From UBA11386 sp035286785 (GTDB lineage: Bacteria > Planctomycetota > Planctomycetia > Pirellulales > Thermoguttaceae), in assembly GCA_035286785.1 (NCBI GenBank), contig DATECS010000335.1, forward strand, positions 1 through 12,805: DNA of 12,805 bases, read 5' to 3'. Numbering within the stretch: the first letter of the stretch is position 1; each line of letters begins with the position of its first letter. The notes beneath the pieces are model-generated. The model was not told the DNA's origin. It made no database searches and saw nothing but the letters and a program-made list of their open reading frames with translations. Of the stretch, positions 1 through 6,982 are shown piece by piece. A program made the position numbers and the translations under genes.

Positions 1-1106
1 GGATCGACGAGCGGTTCGGGTCGGACGAGTAACCAGGCGGCGGCCGCGCCGAGGAGCAACATTGCGCCGGCGGCGAACGCGAGAAGCGCGCGGCGGCGTC
101 TGTCGGGCGTCGGGATCGCCGTGGTGGCCATGACGGCCTGAAGGCGTTGGGTCGCTTGCAGGGGGCCGAACGACTCGGTGTCGACACCCGCGCCGACCCA
201 GCCCGGCAGCGTGTCGGGCCACTGGCCGCCGAGGTGTTCTTCCTGGACTCGGCGCAAGTCGTGCAGCATTTGCGCGGCCGACTGATAGCGATGCTTGGGA
301 TCCTTGGCCAACATGCGGTGGACGATGTCGCACAGCGCGAGCGGCAAGTCGCCGCGAAGTTGACGGAGCGGCTCGGGCTCCTTGCGGAGATGCTGCACCG
401 CCACGCTCAGCGGCGTCTCGCCCGTAAACGGCGGCGAACCGGCGATCAAGTGATAACAGGTCACGCCGAAGGAATAGAGATCGCTGCGCGGATCGAGCGG
501 CTTTCCCTCGACCTGTTCGGGACTCATGTACAGCGGCGTGCCCAACGTGACGCCGACCTGGGTCAACTCGACGGGATCGCCCTGGGTGGGCAGCCGCGCG
601 AGGCCGAAATCGGCGACTTTGATCTCACCGGACCGGGTCAGCAGGATGTTTTCGGGCTTGATGTCGCGGTGGACCACGCCGCGCGAGCCGGCTTTGGCCA
701 GCGCCGCGCCGACTTGCGACATGATGCTAAGAATATGGGGTAGATCGGGCTTTTCGTTGCGGCCGATCCAGTCGCGGAGGTTTTGTCCCTCGACGTATTC
801 CTGGGCGATGAAGTGGACTCGTCCGAAGCGGCCGACCTCGTGGATCTGAACGATGTTGGCGTGGACCAGCGCGGCGGCCGCCTTGGCTTCGCGGTCGAAA
901 CGCTGGACGTAGACCTGGTCATCGACCAGGTCGGCGCGGAGAACTTTGAAAGCGACCTGGCGATTCAGCGAGCACTGCTCGGCCAGGTAGACGACGGCCA
1001 TGGCGCCGCGGCCCAGTCGCCGCAGCAAACGGTAATCGCCCAACTGACGCCCGGACAAATCGTCCTCGGGCGAGAAATCAACGTCGTGGCCGGATGGGAA
1101 GTCCAT
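1..1106 (-). CDS. Hanks-type Ser/Thr protein kinase, membrane-anchored (3' end outside the window)
   Basis: This is a eukaryotic-like protein kinase that would phosphorylate Ser/Thr of partner proteins at the inner face of the membrane. 368 residues are visible and the frame is still open at the window edge. Domain residues 25-285: P-loop GRGAMA (32-37), VAFK lysine K54, alpha-C glutamate E73, catalytic HRDIKPEN (146-153), DFG (166-168), and activation-segment end GTPLYMSPE (189-197). A TM helix at about 341-362 follows RRRR, so an extracytoplasmic part is expected beyond the window. The third glycine of GxGxxG is alanine (A37). The catalytic residues are intact, so activity is expected. The gene starts 65 nt after the TPR gene and is probably co-transcribed with it. 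The ATG at 1106 was chosen because the kinase domain follows closely. An in-frame TTG at 1148 with a better ribosome site would add 14 residues. The family is certain; the substrate is unknown. Confidence 0.95.
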   Translation of the reverse strand, partial: MDFPSGHDVDFSPEDDLSGRQLGDYRLLRRLGRGAMAVVYLAEQCSLNRQVAFKVLRADLVDDQVYVQRFDREAKAAAALVHANIVQIHEVGRFGRVHFIAQEYVEGQNLRDWIGRNEKPDLPHILSIMSQVGAALAKAGSRGVVHRDIKPENILLTRSGEIKVADFGLARLPTQGDPVELTQVGVTLGTPLYMSPEQVEGKPLDPRSDLYSFGVTCYHLIAGSPPFTGETPLSVAVQHLRKEPEPLRQLRGDLPLALCDIVHRMLAKDPKHRYQSAAQMLHDLRRVQEEHLGGQWPDTLPGWVGAGVDTESFGPLQATQRLQAVMATTAIPTPDRRRRALLAFAAGAMLLLGAAAAWLLVRPEPLVD

Positions 1107-1145
1107 GCTTTTTCCGAGGCGTAACGGCGCCGCGAGGCGCGCGGG

Positions 1146-1158
1146 CAAAGGTTCCTCC
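1146..1158 (-). promoter_or_regulatory. Strong Shine-Dalgarno with alternative in-frame TTG start for the kinase
   Basis: GGAGG at 1154-1158 is followed after 5 nt by TTG (1146-1148). The TTG is in frame with the kinase ATG at 1106, with no stop in the 14 intervening codons. The ATG itself is preceded only by CGGAAAAAGC, a poor ribosome site. The longer form would begin MPARLAAPLRLGKS. Which start is used cannot be settled from the sequence alone. Confidence 0.4.
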
Positions 1159-1171
1159 GATTTGCGGCGGA

Positions 1172-4100
1172 CTATTTCAGATCCTCTTTGAGCTGTCGAT
1201 AGGAGGGGCGTTCGAGCGGCTGAAGCTGTTCGATCTTCAGGCCGAGTCTATCCGCCCTGGCCATTGCCGCAAGGGCTTCGGCTCTTTTCTTGCCCAGGGC
1301 ATAGGCTTGGGCTTGGTGAAAATGGCGAACGGCGGTCGGTTCTTCGGCCAGCGCCAAACTCAAATCGTCGAGCGATTCCTGCCATTTTCCTTGGGCCAGA
1401 TAGACCGTGGCCCGCGAGTCCAGCAGCGTGGCCACGGGCCCCGCCAGTTCGATGGCCCGATCGATCATTTTGAACGCTTCGTCGAGCTTGAGGCCGCGGA
1501 GCGACAAGAACACGGCCAAGTTGTTCAAGGCGACGACGTTGTTGGGCTCGGCGGCGAGAACCTTGCGGTAGTCTTCCTCCGCCTCGTCGTAACGCCGCTG
1601 GATGGACATTAATTCGGCTTCGGCGAGCAACAGGGCGATGCCGGCCCCTTCGCGGGCGCGCAGCTCGGCGCGCAGCGTCCGAGCTTCGGCGCTCTCATCG
1701 GAGTTGGAATACGGTTCCAGGCGTTTTTTGAAATCGGCCGCTTCTTTTTGGTTCTTGTCGATAGCCGCGGCCAGGATCTTCTCGACGCGTTGGATCTCGC
1801 CGGGAGACGGATTGCCTTGGGTAAGCAACGCCACGGCGCTGACGACCATCACGAGCGGCTGGTTCTTTTCCCAGGCCTGCTCGGCCAGTTTCAGGGCCTC
1901 ATCGTGACGGCCTTGGTGGCCGAGAAAGCTCACCAACAGCGCTGAATTGTCGGGGTCTTTTTCGACGTACTCGCGAAGGTACCGTTCGGCCTGTTTGAGA
2001 TACTGTTCGACGGCGGCGTCGCGGCCCGGCCCGGGCACGCGCTTCGCGAGGTTGTCGAGCGCTTGAGCGGCTTGACGGAGTCGCGTGGGTCGCGAGACGC
2101 CCAGGGGAGAGGGATTGTCCACGTACTCCTGCAAGACCTGGATGGCCTCCATGTGCCGCTTTCGGCCTGAAAGGATTCGCGCGCGGATGACGGCAATGAC
2201 GAAGGGATCGGCGACCATCGTCGCGTAGCGATCGAGTTTTGCCTCGGCGCCGGCGTATTCATCGGCGCGGATCTGAGCGCGGATGTAGAAATCAAGCCAT
2301 TCGGGCTCGACGGTTTTCGAGGCCAGAAGCGGCTGCATCTCGTTGCTGGCATCGTTCCATTTCTCTTCCGCGAAATAGAGTCTGGCCAGTTGATAATGAT
2401 CGTCGGGCAGCGACTTGGGCAGCGCCACGAGTTCCTTGAAAAGTTCCTGGGCCTGTCTTCGTTCCGCCCGGCTGGGGCGACGCGACAGGAGCCGGGCCTT
2501 CAGACGCTTGTCGACCGTCGACTGAGGGTCTTCCTTGAGATTCGCGTCGATCGATTCCATGGCTTCGCGATAGTCCGGATGGCTTCCCCGCGTGGACAGA
2601 AGCACGGCGAGTTGCCGCCGGGCCCAGGCGACGTCGGTTTTCTCGGCGGGCCGCTTCCCACCAAGCATGTCGCGAAGGATATCCTCTCCGCGTTTTTGCT
2701 TTTGCGGGTCCTTGAATTGCAGATAGAAACGGGCCGTGAGACGCGCCAGGTTCTTATTGTCCTTGTTTTCTTCGTAGGCCTTTTCATATTCCTGCTCGGC
2801 TTCCGGGTAGCGTTTCATGACTTCGTAGCATCGGGCGAGGGTCATGGCAACCTGGTCGTCGGGAAGTTTATTCCTGGCTTGCGCGAGAACCTCGCTGAAT
2901 TGGCCGACTTTGCCCGACTCGTCGAGCAACGCGACGAGCAAGATCCAAAGCTCGCCGCTTTTGGGCGAGAGCTCGATGGCTTTGCGCAGGTTCTTTTCCG
3001 TTTCCTCGAAGTACTCGGCGGCTTCGGCGTTCCGGTCTCGGCGCTTGGCGATTTGGGCCAGGGCATGAACGACCTGGGACAGGTTCAGGTATTGGCGATA
3101 GTCGTCGGAGTCTTTAACCTGCTTGCGAAGTTCCTCGGCCGCTTGCTGGAAGTTGTCGGCGCCGCCTTTGAGGTCTCCCTCGAGGAGTCGTTGTTGACCT
3201 TGTCTCATGAGGAGGTTGACCGGCAGGCTGGTTTCGGACTGTTCCAAGAGACGAAGCATCTGGCCGCCCTCGTCGGCGCGTCCCTCCGCGTACAGAAGTT
3301 GCGCGGCGTCGCCGATTCCCGACGGATCGCGTGATCCGAGTTCGACGGCCCGTTGATAGCTTTCAACAGCCGCGGTTTTGTCGCCCAGTCGCTGCTGAAG
3401 TTTACCGAGGAACATGGGAACCTCGCCCCAATCCGGCCGTCCGAGCCGGGCCTGATTGAGGTGCTCGACGGCTTTGCGATAATTCGGTTTTTTGTCTTCG
3501 TTTTTGTCGAATAAGACGAGCAGTTGGGCCGTGTAGTAATGCCACATCGGACCGTTTTGTTCGATTTTGCCGATTTCGTCGACGACCTGCCGCATGGCCG
3601 CTTCGTCTTGGACCTGACGGGCAATTTCGACGAGTAGAATGCGAATCTGCAAGTTGCTGGGGTCTTGGTCGGCGGCCTTCTGGCAGAAAATCTTGGCCTG
3701 TTCAAAATTCTTTATCTGGAGGCAAAATCCCGAGAGCATTCGCAAGTAAAGCGACTTCTCGGAGGCCGTCATCTCCTCGGTCTTCTTGCCCAGTTGTTTC
3801 AGTTCTTCGGCGGCCTTTTCGCCGTCGCGCGCGACGGCCAACCGTGCCCTGGCAAGATAGACGGAGGTCTTGGCCACCCATTGCCGCTTGCCCACGTCAG
3901 GCGTCTTGGCGGTTGCGTCGGACTCGGGTTCTTCCGGCTTTTTGGCCGAGATGTGGCGTTCGGCTTCATCGATCAGTTTGGCCGCGCGGTCCCACTCTTT
4001 TTGAAGCTGGGCCAAAATGATCAGTCGATCCCAGAGATCCCAACGCACCGGTTCCCGTTTGACGGCGTCTTCGAGCACTTTCTGGGCCTCGCCCATGCGA

Positions 4101-5836
4101 TGCTGATCCATCAGGAGCTGTGCTTGAAGAATGGGGAGTTCGGGATCCTCCGGCGTCAATTCCAAGGCTTGCTTCAGGGCGTCCTCGGCTTCCGTCCAAT
4201 CGCGGCGGGATTCCGGCACGCGTTCATTGTAGTAGAGCGAGAGCTTGGCCAGATCGACCCAGAGGGTGGGCGGAGCGTCGGGGCGTTTGAGCAGTTCTCG
4301 GCACGCGGAGAGGGCTTGAGGGATCTGGCCCGTCGCGGCCAACTGTTTCCACGAGTCGGCCGCGGTCGCGCGCCGGCCCGACGAGGCCTGACGCAATTCA
4401 CCGAGGATGCGGCGAGCCTGGTCGGGGCGGTTCAGCTTATTGTAGCACTCGACCAGGCAGAGATTGGCCTGATGGGCCATGCCGGGGAAAAATCGGTCCA
4501 ACTCGCCGCGGCTTTGTTCGAACCATTTGGAGGCCTGGGCCCATTCCTTTTGGGAAAAAGCCAGGCGTCCCTTGAGGTACGCGATCAGCACGGGTCGACT
4601 GAAGAACGATTCGGAGTCGGCGAGTTGTTCGATGATCGGGGGAACCGGTTCGAGATCGCTCTCGGTGATCAATAGATTGGCTTTTTCCCAAAGCAGCGTG
4701 GGATGGTCCTTGGTGGCGGTCAACCCTTTGTCGAGCCAATTTCGCGCCCGCTTGGGATTTCCGGCGCGTTGTTCGAGATTGCTGGCGGTCCGATAGACGA
4801 GGGGGACGTCGGGAAACAAGGCGATTGCCCGCTCGGCGTGCTTTCGGCCTTCGGGATAGTCTTCCTTGTCGAGTGCGGTTTGGACGGCGAGGAGGAGGAC
4901 GTCCTGATCTTCGGGGGTCATCTTCAAGGCCGTGGCGACGTCTTTTTGCGATTCCTCGAGGCGTTGCGTTCGTCGGAAGTACTCCGCTCGAAGGCGATAG
5001 GCTTTCGCCGTTTTAGGGTTCTTTTCGACCATGCGATTGATCCAGCGGTCCGCCTGCTCTTCGGCGGACGCTTTCTGGTCGCCGGCGTTCGCGTCTCGCT
5101 TATCCTTGGCGGTTATGGCGTCGGCCGCCTTCTTGGCGGCCGGCTCTTTCGCCATGCCCGGCTTCGCGTCGGCCGTCGCGGCGTCGTCTTTCTTGGGCGT
5201 GGCGGGGGCCTTCGTTTTGTCGTCGCCTGGAGATTGCGGGAGTGCGGCGAGATCCTCGTAACGAGTCCGAAGCAGCTCGGCCAGGCCGACATAGGATTCG
5301 AGCAAGGCCGGTTTATTCGCCACGGCCGTTTCGTAGGATCGTTTGGCCGCCGCGTACTCCTTCTCGGCGATCTGGCACTGGGCGAGCAACTGATACAGTT
5401 CGCCGTCGTTGGGCAAGTGGGTTTGAAGAAGCTCGATGTGTTCGCGGGCGTCGTTGAATTGCTCCATGTGCATGGCGAGTTCAATCACGTCGCGGCGGAC
5501 GTCGTCGCGAAGAGGGTCGTTGCGCAACACGGCTTCCAGCGTCCCGAACGCGCGGCTGGCATATCGAGGATCCATGTCCGCCAATTCGTTATAGAGCGAT
5601 CCCAACTCGGCGAGAGCGTCGGTGTCCTTGGGGTTGAGGCCAATATACCGGCGATAATATTCGACCGCCTTGAGCCGTTGCCGCAAATTATTCGAATCGT
5701 CGATTTCCCTTGCCTTGTCCAGGTAGATAACGGCCTGATGGCGCACCTGGAAGCGATGGAGGACAAGCACGCATGCCGCCACGACCACCGTCCCTCCCAC
5801 CAGAATGGCGAGCAGACGAACATTCAATCCTTTCAT
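1172..5836 (-). CDS. Giant membrane-anchored tetratricopeptide-repeat protein
   Basis: This 1554-residue protein has a short basic N-terminus and one TM segment (about 8-26, LAILVGG through CVLVL), without a lipobox or clear cleavage site, so it is probably an N-terminally anchored protein facing the periplasm. Nearly all the rest is TPR-type helix pairs. Clear examples are residues 55-85 (KAVEYYRRYIGLNPKDTDAL), 145-180, and the C-terminal run at about 1410-1540 (YDEAEEDYRKVLAAEPNN, LDDLSLALAEEPTA). A low-complexity Lys/Ala/Asp-rich linker at about 200-260 interrupts the array. TPR arrays are protein-binding scaffolds; no catalytic domain is visible. The start ATG has AAGG seven bases upstream (5844-5847). 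The next gene downstream is a Ser/Thr kinase, which suggests scaffold and kinase work together. EPS-associated TPR proteins such as PrsT are an alternative analogy, but none of their diagnostic features were recognised. Confidence 0.9.
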   Translation of the reverse strand: MKGLNVRLLAILVGGTVVVAACVLVLHRFQVRHQAVIYLDKAREIDDSNNLRQRLKAVEYYRRYIGLNPKDTDALAELGSLYNELADMDPRYASRAFGTLEAVLRNDPLRDDVRRDVIELAMHMEQFNDAREHIELLQTHLPNDGELYQLLAQCQIAEKEYAAAKRSYETAVANKPALLESYVGLAELLRTRYEDLAALPQSPGDDKTKAPATPKKDDAATADAKPGMAKEPAAKKAADAITAKDKRDANAGDQKASAEEQADRWINRMVEKNPKTAKAYRLRAEYFRRTQRLEESQKDVATALKMTPEDQDVLLLAVQTALDKEDYPEGRKHAERAIALFPDVPLVYRTASNLEQRAGNPKRARNWLDKGLTATKDHPTLLWEKANLLITESDLEPVPPIIEQLADSESFFSRPVLIAYLKGRLAFSQKEWAQASKWFEQSRGELDRFFPGMAHQANLCLVECYNKLNRPDQARRILGELRQASSGRRATAADSWKQLAATGQIPQALSACRELLKRPDAPPTLWVDLAKLSLYYNERVPESRRDWTEAEDALKQALELTPEDPELPILQAQLLMDQHRMGEAQKVLEDAVKREPVRWDLWDRLIILAQLQKEWDRAAKLIDEAERHISAKKPEEPESDATAKTPDVGKRQWVAKTSVYLARARLAVARDGEKAAEELKQLGKKTEEMTASEKSLYLRMLSGFCLQIKNFEQAKIFCQKAADQDPSNLQIRILLVEIARQVQDEAAMRQVVDEIGKIEQNGPMWHYYTAQLLVLFDKNEDKKPNYRKAVEHLNQARLGRPDWGEVPMFLGKLQQRLGDKTAAVESYQRAVELGSRDPSGIGDAAQLLYAEGRADEGGQMLRLLEQSETSLPVNLLMRQGQQRLLEGDLKGGADNFQQAAEELRKQVKDSDDYRQYLNLSQVVHALAQIAKRRDRNAEAAEYFEETEKNLRKAIELSPKSGELWILLVALLDESGKVGQFSEVLAQARNKLPDDQVAMTLARCYEVMKRYPEAEQEYEKAYEENKDNKNLARLTARFYLQFKDPQKQKRGEDILRDMLGGKRPAEKTDVAWARRQLAVLLSTRGSHPDYREAMESIDANLKEDPQSTVDKRLKARLLSRRPSRAERRQAQELFKELVALPKSLPDDHYQLARLYFAEEKWNDASNEMQPLLASKTVEPEWLDFYIRAQIRADEYAGAEAKLDRYATMVADPFVIAVIRARILSGRKRHMEAIQVLQEYVDNPSPLGVSRPTRLRQAAQALDNLAKRVPGPGRDAAVEQYLKQAERYLREYVEKDPDNSALLVSFLGHQGRHDEALKLAEQAWEKNQPLVMVVSAVALLTQGNPSPGEIQRVEKILAAAIDKNQKEAADFKKRLEPYSNSDESAEARTLRAELRAREGAGIALLLAEAELMSIQRRYDEAEEDYRKVLAAEPNNVVALNNLAVFLSLRGLKLDEAFKMIDRAIELAGPVATLLDSRATVYLAQGKWQESLDDLSLALAEEPTAVRHFHQAQAYALGKKRAEALAAMARADRLGLKIEQLQPLERPSYRQLKEDLK

Positions 5837-5877
5837 GGATTCACCTTCAAGCGTTTTTTTAACGAGACACGGGCCAC
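5833..5877 (-). CDS. Putative 14-codon leader ORF overlapping the TPR gene start
   Basis: The GTG at 5875-5877 opens a frame encoding a basic peptide, MARVSLKKRLKVNP. Its TGA (5833-5835) overlaps the ATG (5834-5836) of the TPR gene in the classic ATGA arrangement. The ribosome site GGGAGG (5885-5890) lies 7 nt before the GTG. The same 7-nt spacing precedes the starts of the TPR, rmlA, propeller and wecB genes. The peptide has no recognised family. Its probable role, if translated, is coupling or attenuation of the TPR gene rather than a function of its own. It contains an A7 run. It could also be chance: GC-rich leaders often carry short open frames. Confidence 0.4.
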   Translation of the reverse strand: MARVSLKKRLKVNP

Positions 5878-5896
5878 GTCGAATCCTCCCGACGTG
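5875..5896 (-). promoter_or_regulatory. Hairpin in the TPR leader with the Shine-Dalgarno in its loop
   Basis: Perfect 7-bp arms CACGTCG (5890-5896, minus sense) and CGACGTG (5875-5881) enclose an 8-nt loop, GGAGGATT (5882-5889). The loop carries the ribosome site of the leader ORF, and the 3' arm ends in its GTG start codon. In RNA this would display the Shine-Dalgarno but pair the start codon. There is no U-tract, so it is not an intrinsic terminator. A regulatory role is inferred. Confidence 0.45.
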
Positions 5897-5923
5897 CCGT
5901 GAGAATCAACGATATACCCTTTC

Positions 5924-5953
5924 ATTTTACCACGGGTTCGGGAGCGTAGACCA
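5924..5953 (-). promoter_or_regulatory. Weak candidate promoter for the TPR-kinase unit
   Basis: TAAAAT (5924-5929, minus sense) is a good -10 match in an AT-rich patch. At 18-nt spacing the -35 position reads TGGTCT (5948-5953), a poor match to TTGACA, so an activator would probably be needed. The predicted start near 5917 would give an 80-nt leader containing the hairpin and leader ORF. Planctomycete promoters are poorly characterised, so this is tentative. Confidence 0.25.
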
Positions 5954-5957
5954 CGGG
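5929..5957 (-). repeat. 8-bp direct repeat CCCGTGGT, two helical turns apart, at the putative TPR promoter
   Basis: In minus sense, CCCGTGGT occurs at 5950-5957 and again at 5929-5936, with starts 21 bp apart (13-nt spacer). The distal copy covers the weak -35 position and the proximal copy abuts the TAAAAT box. Tandem half-sites about two turns apart are typical of dimeric regulators that bind direct repeats. No specific regulator can be named. Confidence 0.35.
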
Positions 5958-5991
5958 GGCCGCCTATTGTGGGGGGTGGTTTTGGAGATCG

Positions 5992-6025
5992 CCGGCCGGC
6001 CGGTCGATTCACCGGGAAAACCGGT
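5992..6025. other. GC-rich palindromes downstream of rmlA
   Basis: The 12-bp perfect palindrome CCGGCCGGCCGG (5992-6003) is followed by a small hairpin with ACCGG and CCGGT arms around GAAAA (6011-6025). They lie 73-106 bp beyond the rmlA stop. No T-run follows on the minus strand, so they do not make a standard intrinsic terminator. The rest of the 5837-6097 gap holds only the leader and promoter elements listed separately. Confidence 0.3.
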
Positions 6026-6097
6026 ACAATTGCGTCTTTTCACGGGATATCCGAGGCGAGACGCGGGCAGGGTAAAACACCGCCGGCCTAGGTATTC

Positions 6098-6982
6098 TCA
6101 CGTGGCCAGCAGCTGCAGAAGATAGGCGCCGTAGCTGTTGCCGAACCGGCGGGCGAGTTTTTCGAGTTGTTCGTCGGTGATGAAGCCCTTGCGATGGGCC
6201 ACTTCCTCGACGCAGGCGATTTTCAGGCCTTGGCGTTCCTCGATCGTCCGCACGAAATTGGCGGCCTCGAGGAGCGACGACTCCGTGCCCGTGTCGAGCC
6301 AGGCGAAGCCCCGTCCGAGCAATTCGACGTGGAGTTGCCCACGTTCGAGGTACGCCCGATTGATGTCGGTGATCTCCAGTTCGCCGCGGGCCGAAGGGCG
6401 CAACTGGCCCGCCATGTCGACCACCTGGTTGTCGTAGAAGTAGAGGCCCGTCACGGCGTATTGCGATCGCGGCGCGGCCGGCTTTTCTTCGATCGACAGA
6501 ACACGGCCTTCGGCGTCCAACTCGACGACACCGTAACGCTGGGGATCCTTTACGCCGTGGGCGAACACGGTCGCTCCCACCGAGCGGCCGGCGGCCTCGT
6601 CCAACTTGGGCTGGAAACCCTGGCCGTAAAAGAGATTGTCGCCCAAAATCAGCGCAACCCGATCGCTGCCGATAAACTCGCGACCGATGAGCAGGGCCTG
6701 GGCGATTCCCTCGGGCCGGGGCTGCGCGGCGTAGCGGATGGCGATGCCCAACTGGCTGCCGTCGCCCAGCAGCCGCTCGAACGAGCCGAGGTCTTGAGGG
6801 GTGGAAACGAGCAGGATGTCACGAATGCCGGCCAGCATGAGTACCGAAAGCGGATAGTAAACCATCGGCTTGTCGTAGACCGGCAGGAGCTGCTTGCTCA
6901 TCGCCAGCGTCGCCGGATGCAGCCGGCTGCCCGTGCCGCCGGCGAGAATGATGCCCTTGGAGAAGCAGGAGGTCGGTGTCAT
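6098..6982 (-). CDS. rmlA: Glucose-1-phosphate thymidylyltransferase
   Basis: The enzyme condenses glucose-1-phosphate with dTTP to dTDP-glucose, the entry step to dTDP-rhamnose and other dTDP-sugars, in the cytoplasm. The 294 residues match the usual length of about 290. Visible motifs are the nucleotide-binding GGTGSRLHP (15-23) with K30 of the SKQ segment, QPRPEGIAQA (87-96), LGDN (113-116) with the metal-binding aspartate, EEKP (165-168), ITDIN (204-208), and WLDTGT (228-233). The start ATG overlaps the propeller gene stop (ATGA) and has AAGGAAG seven bases upstream (6990-6996). The open frame extends farther upstream to 7273, but that part lies inside the propeller gene and shows no family features. 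No rmlB, rmlC or rmlD is nearby, so the final sugar cannot be told. RffH, the paralogue used for enterobacterial common antigen, is equally possible. Confidence 0.96.
   Translation of the reverse strand: MTPTSCFSKGIILAGGTGSRLHPATLAMSKQLLPVYDKPMVYYPLSVLMLAGIRDILLVSTPQDLGSFERLLGDGSQLGIAIRYAAQPRPEGIAQALLIGREFIGSDRVALILGDNLFYGQGFQPKLDEAAGRSVGATVFAHGVKDPQRYGVVELDAEGRVLSIEEKPAAPRSQYAVTGLYFYDNQVVDMAGQLRPSARGELEITDINRAYLERGQLHVELLGRGFAWLDTGTESSLLEAANFVRTIEERQGLKIACVEEVAHRKGFITDEQLEKLARRFGNSYGAYLLQLLAT

Noticed and set aside
147..743. Plus-strand open frame of 198 codons at the left edge
   Set aside because: It is antisense to the kinase catalytic domain, whose motifs are unmistakable on the minus strand.
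2390..3334. Plus-strand open frame of 314 codons
   Set aside because: It is antisense to the TPR repeats; the hydrophobic-looking segments derive from complemented Glu/Lys codons.
3665..4675. Plus-strand open frame of 336 codons
   Set aside because: It is a shadow of the TPR gene: no recognisable motif, and the composition of a reverse-complement frame.
4703..5902. Long plus-strand open frame (399 codons) opposite the TPR gene
   Set aside because: It is antisense to a strongly supported TPR gene. Its translation is Gly/Arg/Val-rich with no domain, as expected from the mirrored frame of a GC-rich gene.
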